A stretch of 44,522 nucleotides of DNA from an uncultured Lachnospiraceae bacterium (GCA_910583615.1 CAJTXP010000034.1:1-44522), one strand, 5' to 3'. Shown: positions 1-7,854, counted from the stretch's first letter. Program-made: numbers and translations. The notes: generated by a model not told the origin, from the sequence alone.

Positions 1-5
1 AACAT

Positions 6-95
6 TTATACAGGCTTTGTTTGAAAATATCTGCTGGGAAAGTTGAGTAATTTATCTAAAAGATCTAAAAGTTCTTTTAATGCTTCTAAAGCCAT
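6..95 (-). CDS. 29-aa amphipathic peptide, last gene of the contractile-system operon in view
   Basis: A 29-codon frame starts at an ATG 17 nt after the PP2C stop codon, behind a clear GGAGGAAAAAG ribosome binding site, and ends at TAA just inside the window. The first 18 residues (MALEALKELLDLLDKLL) have leucines at helical spacing with alternating Lys and Glu/Asp, so they would form an amphipathic helix. The tail is short and polar. It resembles no family I recognise. Position and RBS suggest translation as part of the operon. It could be a genuine small peptide, or the N-terminus of a longer gene cut by an early stop. Codons run without ambiguity, but coding status is inferred. Confidence 0.5.
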   Translation of the reverse strand: MALEALKELLDLLDKLLNFPSRYFQTKPV

Positions 96-111
96 CTTTT
101 TCCTCCAATTG

Positions 112-954
112 CTACCGGCACTGCAGCACCACCACCGCCGCATTATCCTTATCCTCTTTCCCGCTCCGGTTCACCAGTTCAATCAGCTGATACGCCTTCT
201 GCTGGCAGTCGCCCTCACCTTCCAGACAGTCCTCCATATCCTTCCATCTGGCGGTCTCGTACAAACCGTCGCTCATCAGCAGAACATATTCCCCTCCATA
301 CAGGCTGATCGGCTTATCAAAGAATTCGATATCGCAGAAACCGTCCTGTCCCACGAAGTTGTACAGCCGGTGCCGCTCCAGAAGTGCTGCTGCCTCCTGT
401 CTGGTCAGTTTTCCTTCTTCATATTTCTGCCTTGCCAGTACATCGATCGTATGTCCGGAAGTGACCGGAACCAGTTCCTGATTCCGATACACGGCTACTT
501 TTACATTTCCTGCGGCGGCATAATAGAGCCTGCGGTCTCTGACCATTACAGCGGCAACGGAAGCACAGCCCTGTTCCTCTTCCAGCCTGTTCAGAATCTC
601 CCGGTTCGCCCCCTGAAATGCCCGGCGGAAGGAATACTGTGGATTGTAAAAGGCGTCCCCGTCTTCAAAGATCTGCAGGAATGCTTCCACCGCCGTCCCT
701 GCGGCAATCTTTCCGCCAAAGCGCTTTCCCATCCCGTCCGCCAGAACCGCCATGGTTCCTTCCAAAGCCGTCTTTATTCCATACACATCTTCCTGTACTT
801 CCCGGTCCCCAATGGTTTTGGATGCTCCGCTCTCACACCCGGATACGGAAGCCGGCTCTCTCTTTCTGCCGGAAAACCGCAGAAAGATACGAAAAAGGAT
901 CAGCAGGCAGATCATCAGAAGCAGAAATGCAATCACAGATTCCGGAATGGTCAT
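112..954 (-). CDS. Membrane-anchored PP2C-type Ser/Thr protein phosphatase
   Basis: This 280-aa protein has one N-terminal membrane segment (about residues 8-25, rich in Ile and Leu) followed by a cytoplasmic PP2C domain. Metal-binding motifs are visible: QEDVYG near the domain start, LADGMGKRFGG in the middle, LLMSDGLYE and a final DNAAVVVL. The family removes phosphate from Ser/Thr using two metal ions. The start is the ATG overlapping the stop of the upstream FHA gene (ATGA), with GGGAGG upstream; an in-frame ATG six codons earlier has no good site. In type VI systems a PP2C phosphatase (PppA) opposes a kinase and acts on an FHA protein, and here two FHA genes lie directly upstream. No kinase is in the window. 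Confidence 0.85.
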   Translation of the reverse strand: MTIPESVIAFLLLMICLLILFRIFLRFSGRKREPASVSGCESGASKTIGDREVQEDVYGIKTALEGTMAVLADGMGKRFGGKIAAGTAVEAFLQIFEDGDAFYNPQYSFRRAFQGANREILNRLEEEQGCASVAAVMVRDRRLYYAAAGNVKVAVYRNQELVPVTSGHTIDVLARQKYEEGKLTRQEAAALLERHRLYNFVGQDGFCDIEFFDKPISLYGGEYVLLMSDGLYETARWKDMEDCLEGEGDCQQKAYQLIELVNRSGKEDKDNAAVVVLQCR

Positions 955-1463
955 GACCCTTTTTCCTCCCACATGAACTGTTCTCCGCAGAAGGGTATAA
1001 ATGCAAACTTGCTGTCCCCCATCTCAATCACATCATAGGTACTCAAAACCGTCGGCGTATATACCGCCGCATCATTCAGATACACAATACCGTTGCTGTC
1101 TCCGGGAAGCAGCACCGTCTCTTTTTTCTTCGGGTCGAAAACAATCACTCCATGATTTCTCCTGGATATTTTATTGTCGCCCAGAATCTGGATATCCATA
1201 TCATCTGCTCTTCCAATAAAATTCTTGCCGCTTCGGATCTTATAATCCTTTCCCTGGCGGGGACCGGAGATACATACGATCCAGCCGCAGACCGGAGCGC
1301 TCTCCTGGATAAACAGCAGTTCTTCCAGCGCTTCTGTGCTGTCTCTTCCTGTCTCTTTTTTCTCCTGTGTGGCGGTTTCAATGTTACAGTACGGGCATAC
1401 CGTCCCGTATCTTCTGGCTGAAAACAGATGCCCGTTCTGGCATCGGATAAGATTACTGCTCAT
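951..1463 (-). CDS. FHA-domain protein with N-terminal zinc-ribbon-like motif
   Basis: A 170-aa soluble protein. It begins with RCQNGHLFSARRYGTVCPYC, a four-ligand Cys/His pattern like a zinc ribbon. After a linker an FHA domain occupies about residues 70-165, with the IGR core (NFIGRADD), KISRRNH and a following glycine-asparagine strand motif. FHA domains bind phosphothreonine peptides. The start is the ATG with AAGGAG upstream; a 110-residue upstream extension is only the overlapping reading frame of the neighbouring gene. It overlaps the PP2C start by 4 nt, so the two are probably translationally coupled. The likely role is reading a phosphothreonine signal that the PP2C erases; the target is unknown. 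Confidence 0.8.
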   Translation of the reverse strand: MSSNLIRCQNGHLFSARRYGTVCPYCNIETATQEKKETGRDSTEALEELLFIQESAPVCGWIVCISGPRQGKDYKIRSGKNFIGRADDMDIQILGDNKISRRNHGVIVFDPKKKETVLLPGDSNGIVYLNDAAVYTPTVLSTYDVIEMGDSKFAFIPFCGEQFMWEEKGS

Positions 1464-1504
1464 ATGCTTTTTTGCTCCTTTTCTCTTCTGTTCTGGCTGT
1501 TTCT

Positions 1505-2068
1505 CTATCTTAAGAGCAGCCGGTTCATACCTACATGGAGGCAGTCTCCTTTTTCCAGACGGCATGGCGTATCCGGGGACAGACGATAAATCTTTCCGTC
1601 TGCTGATTTTTTTACACTGAGGCCGTTTCTGCTCCCAAGATCTTCCGCATACCAGCTGCCTGAGGAATAATTCAGCACTGCATGCTCCGGATCCACCATA
1701 CCGGCATACGGTCCCTGTCCCAAGTCGATATCCGCTTCGCTGTCCTTTACATCCCGGCCGATCAGTACGGACACTCTTCCGTACAGGTTCCACACCATCA
1801 GTTCAGTATCTTCTTCGCTCAGAAGTACCAGTTCTGTCACCATCTCTGGTACATCCGGGTCTGTATCCAGACCTTCTAAACGTTCTTTCAGACCCTTTTT
1901 CCTGTTCTGCTGATCCAGAAATGCCAGGAAAAAACACACGATTGCAGCAACTGCAGAGATCCACAGAATATTATCCCGGTATCTTATCTGCTCCGGATAG
2001 AACCATGCGATCCCAAAGACTGCAAGGCAGACGCAGCCAGTCGCCAGATCGGTCATGCACTTCTTCAT
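1505..2068 (-). CDS. Membrane FHA-domain protein
   Basis: 187 aa. Two closely spaced hydrophobic segments (about residues 8-25 and 33-50) suggest a small membrane hairpin, with both ends in the cytoplasm. The rest is an FHA domain: LIGRDVKDSEADIDL, a histidine in DPEHAVLNY, and the diagnostic EDLGSRNGLSV strand near residue 145. The GGGAGGGAG site before the ATG is strong. It lies between the J-domain gene and the second FHA gene, about 40 nt from the latter. A membrane-tethered FHA and a soluble FHA in one operon suggest recruitment of a phosphorylated partner to the membrane. The phosphoprotein is not identified. Confidence 0.8.
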   Translation of the reverse strand: MKKCMTDLATGCVCLAVFGIAWFYPEQIRYRDNILWISAVAAIVCFFLAFLDQQNRKKGLKERLEGLDTDPDVPEMVTELVLLSEEDTELMVWNLYGRVSVLIGRDVKDSEADIDLGQGPYAGMVDPEHAVLNYSSGSWYAEDLGSRNGLSVKKSADGKIYRLSPDTPCRLEKGDCLHVGMNRLLLR

Positions 2069-2082
2069 CCTGCTCCCTCCCT

Positions 2083-2508
2083 TTATCTTTTTATCCCCAT
2101 AAATTTTTCAAACAGTTCTGTTGTGTCAATAGGATTTACTTTTTTCTTCTGCTCCTGATTTTCTTTCTTTTCATAATTTCCCGGCCGAAAACCAAAAAAC
2201 TGCTCAAAGCCGGCTGACGGATTTCCATAATCAAAACCGGCTGATTTTCTGTTTCCAGTTTCTGATTTTTTTTCATTTCCTTCTGTTTTCTTTTCAACAC
2301 GGCGCATCTGATCATATTCCCTGCGCTTTTTTGGATCCCCGAGTATCGCATAAGCGATTCCCGCCTCTTTGAACTTCTGTTCTGCTTCCCTGTCTCCGGG
2401 ATTGGTATCCGGATGGTATTTTTTCGCCAGTATGCGGTATCTCTTCTTGATTTCTTCTTCGGAAGCGTCCTCTCTTATTCCAAGTATCCTGTAATAATCC
2501 TGTTCCAC
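2083..2508 (-). CDS. Short J-domain (DnaJ-like) co-chaperone
   Basis: 141 aa if the GTG at 2508 is used; AGGAGG lies 10 nt upstream and the protein then begins directly with the J domain (DYYRILGI). The HPD tripeptide that activates Hsp70 is present (KKYHPDTNPGD), as is the helix III pattern FKEAGIAYAILGD. The J domain fills residues 3-66. The remainder is charged and low complexity (EKK-rich) with FGF/FEQFFGF motifs; no zinc-finger or substrate-binding domains are seen. It is therefore a specialised J protein that would recruit DnaK to a client. Sitting directly downstream of the tube and sheath genes, a role in assembling or recycling these oligomers is plausible but inferred. Confidence 0.8.
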   Translation of the reverse strand: MEQDYYRILGIREDASEEEIKKRYRILAKKYHPDTNPGDREAEQKFKEAGIAYAILGDPKKRREYDQMRRVEKKTEGNEKKSETGNRKSAGFDYGNPSAGFEQFFGFRPGNYEKKENQEQKKKVNPIDTTELFEKFMGIKR

Positions 2509-2554
2509 CCTCCCGGTTCCTCCTGTTATCTGTGGTGTTGCAGCCCGTTTTATG

Positions 2555-2596
2555 GATAAAAGGACAGGGGAACATCCCATTCGGCATTCCCCTGTC
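2555..2596 (-). terminator. Hairpin terminator or attenuator between tube gene 1 and the J-domain gene
   Basis: Read on the minus strand, GACAGGGGAA and TTCCCCTGTC form a perfect 10-bp stem with a 14-nt loop, followed by CCTTTTAT. It lies just after the stop of the first tube gene. Because the J-domain, FHA and PP2C genes continue on the same strand with no obvious new promoter, partial read-through is likely, giving more structural protein than regulator. Confidence 0.65.
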
Positions 2597-2604
2597 TCTT
2601 CTGT

Positions 2605-3033
2605 TTAGGAAGCGGAATATCCGCCTTCTATGGTGATCATGTTCAGCTTGTCTTTTTTCTGTTTAATAACCAGTGTAAAAGTTCCGGTTCCTTCCGAGTC
2701 CCCGAAGTTCTCTTTGTAATCGATCACAAACGCATTCGGAAAATAATATTTCCGTTCCATCACGCCGGCCGCCACGTGCTCTACGGTGACTTTCCGATAA
2801 CAGTCCGCCTTTTCTGCGGGAACTGCAGACCAGAGCGCCAGCTTTCTGGTGCTGTCAAAGGGGTCTCCGTCCACGGCGGTCAGTATCCTTCCGGTAATCG
2901 TCAGCGTGCTTCCCACGTCCTTCGTCCTGGCGTTGGAATCCTGCGGGATATCGGTCGTGAATTTTACACTCCGCACGCATTCTTTTGCAATCTCAAAACT
3001 TTCTGTTCCTTCTACGGTTACTTTATATGACAT
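2605..3033 (-). CDS. Hcp/TssD-like tube protein 1
   Basis: 142 aa, no signal peptide or membrane segment, mostly predicted beta strands. By recall, its pattern follows the type VI tube proteins of the TssD/Hcp group: a start with a strand plus helix, QDSNARTKD then VGSTLTITGRI in the first half, and YYFPNAFVIDYKENF near residue 100, which closely matches the F-x-DAYVVxYKENF segment of Bacteroidetes TssD. A final strand TFTLVIKQKK completes the fold. Hcp proteins form hexameric rings that stack into an inner tube. It is paralogous to the next gene, sharing DSNAR, the Ala-Leu-Trp/Gln-Trp-Ser segment, xxDCYR and the last strand. RBS GGAGGAG precedes the ATG. The fold assignment is motif-based and untested. 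Confidence 0.7.
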   Translation of the reverse strand: MSYKVTVEGTESFEIAKECVRSVKFTTDIPQDSNARTKDVGSTLTITGRILTAVDGDPFDSTRKLALWSAVPAEKADCYRKVTVEHVAAGVMERKYYFPNAFVIDYKENFGDSEGTGTFTLVIKQKKDKLNMITIEGGYSAS

Positions 3034-3057
3034 TTCTTCTCCTCCTTCCGTTTCCCG

Positions 3058-3489
3058 TTACTCGCCGCCGAAGCCGCCTTCGATCTTTGCCGCTGCATTC
3101 TCGTCTTTTTTCTGCTTCATATGGATGTAGAAAGTTCCGACGCCGCTCTCATCATCTACTTCCTCGCTGTATTCCATAACGAAGGCGTCCGGCAGCGTGA
3201 TCTGCCTTACGACCTGACCTGCAGATACCACCGTGATCTCCGCGCTCCGGTAGCAGTCCGGACGTTCCGACGGAACCTGGGACCACTGGGCAAGCCCGAG
3301 AGTCGCGTCTCCTTCGCCTGCCCCGCGCTTATAGAGCATCCTGCCCCACACTTTTACCGTCATTCCGAAATCCGTTGCCCGGGCGTTGGAATCCGGCGAC
3401 GAAGCAGAATTGAAATCCACTCTGGTAATGCTTCTCTCATCAAAAACAATGTCTTCGGTTCCTCCGGTGATTTTCATACGAAATCCCAT
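3058..3489 (-). CDS. Hcp/TssD-like tube protein 2
   Basis: 143 aa, a paralogue of the downstream tube gene. Shared landmarks in the same order are SPDSNARATDFG, LAQWSQVPSERPDCYR, ITLPDAFVMEYSEE, GTFYIHMKQKKDE and a terminal EGGF. It has the same length and no transport signal. Identity with its neighbour by eye is roughly one third, so this is an old duplication rather than a recent repeat. In contractile machines paralogous tube proteins can form the main tube and an initiator or terminal ring, so different positions in one tube are possible. The gene follows the sheath gene after about 45 nt, with AAGGAGG before the ATG. Confidence 0.7.
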   Translation of the reverse strand: MGFRMKITGGTEDIVFDERSITRVDFNSASSPDSNARATDFGMTVKVWGRMLYKRGAGEGDATLGLAQWSQVPSERPDCYRSAEITVVSAGQVVRQITLPDAFVMEYSEEVDDESGVGTFYIHMKQKKDENAAAKIEGGFGGE

Positions 3490-3534
3490 GAATCTTTCCT
3501 CCTTTGAAGTTTTGCTGTTTTTTATTTTTTATGA

Positions 3535-5724
3535 TCATCCCTTTGCTGCTGAAAGACGGTTGATCTCCACTTCCAGATTCTTGACGTTTCCGTTAAAGGT
3601 AATGTTCAGGGTACAGTAACCGTTGTCCTCGTCGATCAGATATTCGATATCGTCTCCCTGACCAAGGATCCCGTTCAGATATTCTCTCCTGGCAAGCCAC
3701 TGGCTCTTCTGGCTGTTGGGATTATTGGAGAAGAACTGTACAATGGAGTCCTCCTTGAAATCGCCCGTCCCATGCCGCAGAATCCGCTCGATGTAGTTGC
3801 TGACCTGGGTCTTGTAGATGGGCTCGTACACATATCCGTCCGACATCAGATTCCTTGTTTTATAGACCATGATATTGGTGATATCATTTCCTTTGTAGAC
3901 TGCATTCTCGGAACTGAAGACAAATCCGAAATTCTTCCGGTTGATGTCATTTTTGATCGAATTGGTGAATCCCGTGATCTCCTTTGCCATGGTGGTGCAG
4001 ACCACCAGCGCATGATCATCCGCCTCCATATCGAATCTCACTCCCGGCAGTTCCGGATCTATCCGTCTCTTTCCAAATTTGCTGCTCAGATATTCCGGAC
4101 ACTGATACGCCGCCACGATGCCAGCCGCCACATAAGCCGCGCCCACATACACCCCGTCGATCCACAGCTTCATGATATCTTCTTTTTCGCCGGACAGCTC
4201 TGCAGTCTCTCCGTTGATCACCATACGTCTGTCCAGAACCACTCCGGATTTATCTTTTGGAATGATTGTAAAATTCGGCAGACAGGGAATTGCATATTCA
4301 CTGTACGGTTTTCCGCGCAGGGGTGCACAGCGGTCCTCATACTTCTCCACCCCTTCGGTGGCAAGGGCATTGAACGTGGTACTGTCGTCCGCCTCATAGC
4401 TGAAAAAGCACTGCACGCCGTAATCCTTGAACACATCCAGCAGTCTTGCCATCGATTCCACACTGTTCACATCGCTGCGTTCGGTCTTTGCATTTCCCCG
4501 GAAACGCTCTCTGGTCAGTTTCATTTTGCTGTACTGATCCAGAGACACATTGGGCATAATGGCATACCATACGGTATTTCCAAAATCATTCTTCGCGTTG
4601 ACCGTATTCAGATAGGTAATCAGCCGGGATATGTTGCCGGATTTTGCCAACAGGTCATTGGGCACATTGGTTACCAGCAGGGAAGGTTTCATGCCTTTTA
4701 TTTTTTTCGGATACTGTTCAAAGAAGCACCAGACTCCCAGCAGTTTCTCAATCAGAGGTTTTACAGTTTTGATAAATGCATCCTTGGATTCCCGGTAAAA
4801 CTCCAGATAGGAATTATAATTGGCAACCTCCTGCTCCAGATCGGCGCTGCTCTCCATCGTGGAGGCCAGCGGACAGAAGGTCCGGGCTACCAGAGAGGCC
4901 ACATAGTCATTCCCTTCTTCGTTCAGCGCCGAATAGTCCTCTTTCAGCGCTTCGATCAGTCCGGTGTTCGCATGATCATCCACGGTCGCCAGAGCGGTGC
5001 TCTCCGCTTTCGGCGCCTCCAGCACTTTCAGTTCTCCGTGTTCTCCCATGCTCAGCACGCCGAGCGCCAGCGGGGTATTGTCCTTTTTGTCTGTCCCGTC
5101 TCCAAGCAGAAGTCTTGTCTTGATGTCTTCGATCGCCAGCGGCAGCATGGCCATGACGTTGTTGTAATTGGCGCTGGCTTCCTCAAACATCACATTCAGC
5201 CGGTCGGCCAGGTCAAGCTTTTTCGGATCTCCCTCTTCCAGTTTGGCGTATTCCCCATAGGTGTACTGCAGTTCTTTCCGGTTCTGCCGGATGGCTTCCA
5301 TCACTTTCCTGGGCGAGATCATCTCTGTGAGCTTTTCAAATTTGAAATCCACATTGATGCTTCCTTCCGCTCTCCTGGTATCCACCATGGACATCAGCAT
5401 GGACATGAATTCATTCTGCCTGTTCAGAGGGATCTCCGTCAGCATCTCTTCCGGTACGTATTCTGGACGTTCCAGTTGGTATACCACCTTCGGATCCGCC
5501 TTCGGATTGTTGGCATTACAGTAGCAGTATACTTTGGGATCCAGCTTTTCCAGAAGCTCATCAAAGCTGTGGACCAGCAGATGGTCGTTGATCTCCCGGA
5601 TCTTGTCGTCTGACAGACTTTCCATTCCGCGGACATCTCCTACCAGAGTCAGAAAATCCAGCTTATCCGGATTGATGACCTCGAAGAGCATGGTCCGGTT
5701 TGTCTGCTTTATCACATTTCCCAT
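3535..5724 (-). CDS. Contractile sheath protein, apparent TssB-TssC fusion
   Basis: 729 aa. I read two parts. Residues 1-190 follow the TssB (VipA) layout: LVGDVRGM, then NDHLLVHSFDELLEKLDPKV, then a beta strand INVDFKFEKLTEMISPRKV with a helix ending RNRKEL. Residues 280-729 follow TssC (VipB): a helical region, FFEQYPKK, and near the end QVSNYIERILRHGTGDFKED, which aligns with the TssC helix RLAHYIKVIxRxxIG, then the terminal handshake strands CTLNITFNGNV and LEVEINR. TssC alone is usually about 490 aa and TssB about 160, so the length fits a fusion. Sheath subunits wrap the tube and contract to fire it. RBS AAGGAGGAAG precedes the ATG. The next genes encode the tube. Assignment is by motif and length. 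Confidence 0.72.
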   Translation of the reverse strand: MGNVIKQTNRTMLFEVINPDKLDFLTLVGDVRGMESLSDDKIREINDHLLVHSFDELLEKLDPKVYCYCNANNPKADPKVVYQLERPEYVPEEMLTEIPLNRQNEFMSMLMSMVDTRRAEGSINVDFKFEKLTEMISPRKVMEAIRQNRKELQYTYGEYAKLEEGDPKKLDLADRLNVMFEEASANYNNVMAMLPLAIEDIKTRLLLGDGTDKKDNTPLALGVLSMGEHGELKVLEAPKAESTALATVDDHANTGLIEALKEDYSALNEEGNDYVASLVARTFCPLASTMESSADLEQEVANYNSYLEFYRESKDAFIKTVKPLIEKLLGVWCFFEQYPKKIKGMKPSLLVTNVPNDLLAKSGNISRLITYLNTVNAKNDFGNTVWYAIMPNVSLDQYSKMKLTRERFRGNAKTERSDVNSVESMARLLDVFKDYGVQCFFSYEADDSTTFNALATEGVEKYEDRCAPLRGKPYSEYAIPCLPNFTIIPKDKSGVVLDRRMVINGETAELSGEKEDIMKLWIDGVYVGAAYVAAGIVAAYQCPEYLSSKFGKRRIDPELPGVRFDMEADDHALVVCTTMAKEITGFTNSIKNDINRKNFGFVFSSENAVYKGNDITNIMVYKTRNLMSDGYVYEPIYKTQVSNYIERILRHGTGDFKEDSIVQFFSNNPNSQKSQWLARREYLNGILGQGDDIEYLIDEDNGYCTLNITFNGNVKNLEVEINRLSAAKG

Positions 5725-5766
5725 AGTGATTGCTTCCTCCTTGTGTATTTTATGGTTAAAGGAAAG

Positions 5767-7593
5767 TTATTCCCATATCCCTTCTCTTTCTCCCGGCTTC
5801 AGATTCCGGTAATGCAGTTCCAGCTCCGTCTGTTCATCTTCAAAGGATACGGTGATCTTTGCGTTATAGTACACCGGATATCCCGTGCCTTTCTTCAGAA
5901 TCTCCATCCCGCGCATGACGGTACAGCCTTCGGTCTGATCCAGCACGATCAGGCTGTGATCAGGCCCCGGATACAGAAGAATGCCGTCCGCTCCGATCTT
6001 TCCAAGCCGGATTCCGCAGGAAGTAAGAATCTGATCCAGGGTAAGCCTGCCGGATTTTCTCCCGAACAGGCGATACGTCTGGGGCGGAACATCCCTGCCG
6101 TCTTCTGTGCGGACCACATACAGATTCAGTTTTCCGGAATAGGGACAGTCTCTGACCTCCGATGGTTTCCTGTCTTCCTTCCCTGCGGATTCTCCGGCCA
6201 TGTATATGATTGTCGTATGCTTCTTTCGCATCCAGATCAGCGCAAGAATCAGCAGCGCAAGACCCAGAATGCCGAGAATGAAAGCCAGCGGCCGATAGTC
6301 GGGAGCCGGTTCATATACCGGGTCCGGAACTTTCTCAATCCCTGCCGTAGCCGGCTGCTCCATACGAAAAACTGCATCTTCTGCATCTGCCTCCACCGAC
6401 ACTTCCAGACGATCGATCCCGTCCGCGGGCAATGTCATGCAGATCTGTCCCTGCCGGATCACTTCCGTATACGTCTCGCCGTTGATCCTTAAGGTTATTT
6501 CTTTTCCTTCAAATCCCGGATCCGCCCATATGTTTTCATGATCCCTGGAAGAGGCCGGAAGCCGGATCGTAAGATCGACCTTATGTTCATAGACCGGCGG
6601 AACATTTTTCTCTTCCTCCGTCCGCGGAATCTCTTCCGTCCGGTACCTGGCAGTCACTTCCGGGACTGCGTCATATTCCAGAATTTCATACCCCTGTATT
6701 TCAGCGCCATCCGATTCCCCGTACTGCACCTGCATCGTTCCTGCCTCCGGATCTGACAGCTGAATCATGGCATAACGCTGTCCCCGGATGATCTGTATGT
6801 GTTCGGCCGGATGGTCGGCAATGATCTCTCCGATCGGCTGATCCGACCAGAGCACGCAGGTTACCCGCTCCGCCCCGACCGGTATCTCATAACTCAGGCT
6901 CCCGGCTTCTGCTCTTACATTCTCTTTTGGAAAATCCAGGCGTTCTGTAAGGATGCGCCCCATGATCTGAGACAATGTTCCCGACTGTCCTTCCCAGTAG
7001 ATGGCGCCGTCCGTCTCTTCCGCGCCGGCAAAGATATGCATCCTGGGATCCCGAAGTTCTGAACCGATCGCCACGATGTACATCCGGATGCCTTTCTCTC
7101 CGGCCCGGGCGGCTGCTTCCGCATACAGGCTCCTGGATGTTTCCTTTTCCTGCGGATCCGGCATATCGATCTCTCCGTCTGTCAGCATGATGATGCACCG
7201 GTCGGTGTCCGCATCTTCCGTAAAAAGCTCTACCGCCTGACGAAGTCCTTCCCCTGCATTGGTATAACCGGAGCAGGTCAGATTCTCCAGTATCTCTTCC
7301 ATCTGCTGCGCTTCTGTCCCAAACGGAACTTTGGCCTGTATGTCCGTCCCGTACGCGATCAGACCGGACTGCCAGTTTTTTGGGAGTCCATACCAGATCT
7401 CACGGACTGCATCAGCCGCCAGCCGGTCCGGGTCCTGGGTATTCATGGATGCACTGGTATCCAGCAGGAACACGATCTCACCGGCACAGGTGTTATATCC
7501 GTCTTCCTCTTTTGCCGCGGCATTCTCTGCAGGCAGAAAGCCGGACAGCAGCAGTATAAAAACGGTTAAGAAAAAATTCCGCCACTTTTTCAT
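5767..7593 (-). CDS. Membrane VWA protein with extracellular MIDAS domain and cytoplasmic FHA-like tail
   Basis: 608 aa. A signal peptide (MKKWRNFFLTVFILLLSG) precedes an extracellular von Willebrand A domain with the metal site DTSAS (D45-S49), further MIDAS residues TDGEID, and about 180 residues of strand-rich domain. One membrane segment lies at about 434-455 (PLAFILGILGLALLILAL), followed by KK and a 150-residue cytoplasmic tail. The tail, with LFGRKSG, HSLIVLDQ and VYYNAKITVSF, looks like a degenerate FHA fold. The start is the ATG preceded by GGAGGAG; an earlier ATG lacks a site. As the first gene of the operon it probably provides the surface or membrane anchor, linking an outside ligand to inside FHA signalling. 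Ligand unknown. Confidence 0.75.
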   Translation of the reverse strand: MKKWRNFFLTVFILLLSGFLPAENAAAKEEDGYNTCAGEIVFLLDTSASMNTQDPDRLAADAVREIWYGLPKNWQSGLIAYGTDIQAKVPFGTEAQQMEEILENLTCSGYTNAGEGLRQAVELFTEDADTDRCIIMLTDGEIDMPDPQEKETSRSLYAEAAARAGEKGIRMYIVAIGSELRDPRMHIFAGAEETDGAIYWEGQSGTLSQIMGRILTERLDFPKENVRAEAGSLSYEIPVGAERVTCVLWSDQPIGEIIADHPAEHIQIIRGQRYAMIQLSDPEAGTMQVQYGESDGAEIQGYEILEYDAVPEVTARYRTEEIPRTEEEKNVPPVYEHKVDLTIRLPASSRDHENIWADPGFEGKEITLRINGETYTEVIRQGQICMTLPADGIDRLEVSVEADAEDAVFRMEQPATAGIEKVPDPVYEPAPDYRPLAFILGILGLALLILALIWMRKKHTTIIYMAGESAGKEDRKPSEVRDCPYSGKLNLYVVRTEDGRDVPPQTYRLFGRKSGRLTLDQILTSCGIRLGKIGADGILLYPGPDHSLIVLDQTEGCTVMRGMEILKKGTGYPVYYNAKITVSFEDEQTELELHYRNLKPGEREGIWE

Positions 7594-7642
7594 ATGTACT
7601 CCTCCTGACGCCCGCTGAAACGCCATGTTTTTCTCTGTGCAG

Positions 7643-7671
7643 AAAATAGCATGTTTCCCTGTCTTCTACAA
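7643..7671 (-). promoter_or_regulatory. Sigma-A-type promoter of the VWA-sheath-tube operon
   Basis: On the minus strand TTGTAG (7666-7671), a 17-nt spacer and TATTTT (7643-7648) lie about 50 nt before the VWA start codon. Upstream (7672-7770) the DNA is very AT-rich, like an UP element. No other promoter was seen before position 112, so the eight or nine downstream genes may depend on it. Confidence 0.5.
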
Positions 7672-7854
7672 CCCTGTTTCCAGAAAATGTCATTTTTTTT
7701 CCGAAAATTGCATCGATAAAAATAATATAATTTCTGTTTAGCAGTTTTTATTCTAAATTTTTTCTTTTTATCACGCCGGCGCACAGCAGAAGCGCCACTT
7801 TGATGTGTCTCATAAGCATCTCCAACTTTACGTCTGTAGTTGAATTCGGGATAA

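Noticed and set aside
3772..5613. Plus-strand 613-codon open frame
   Set aside because: It lies entirely antisense to the sheath gene, has no ribosome binding site, and is rich in His, Cys and Arg as expected for a shadow frame.
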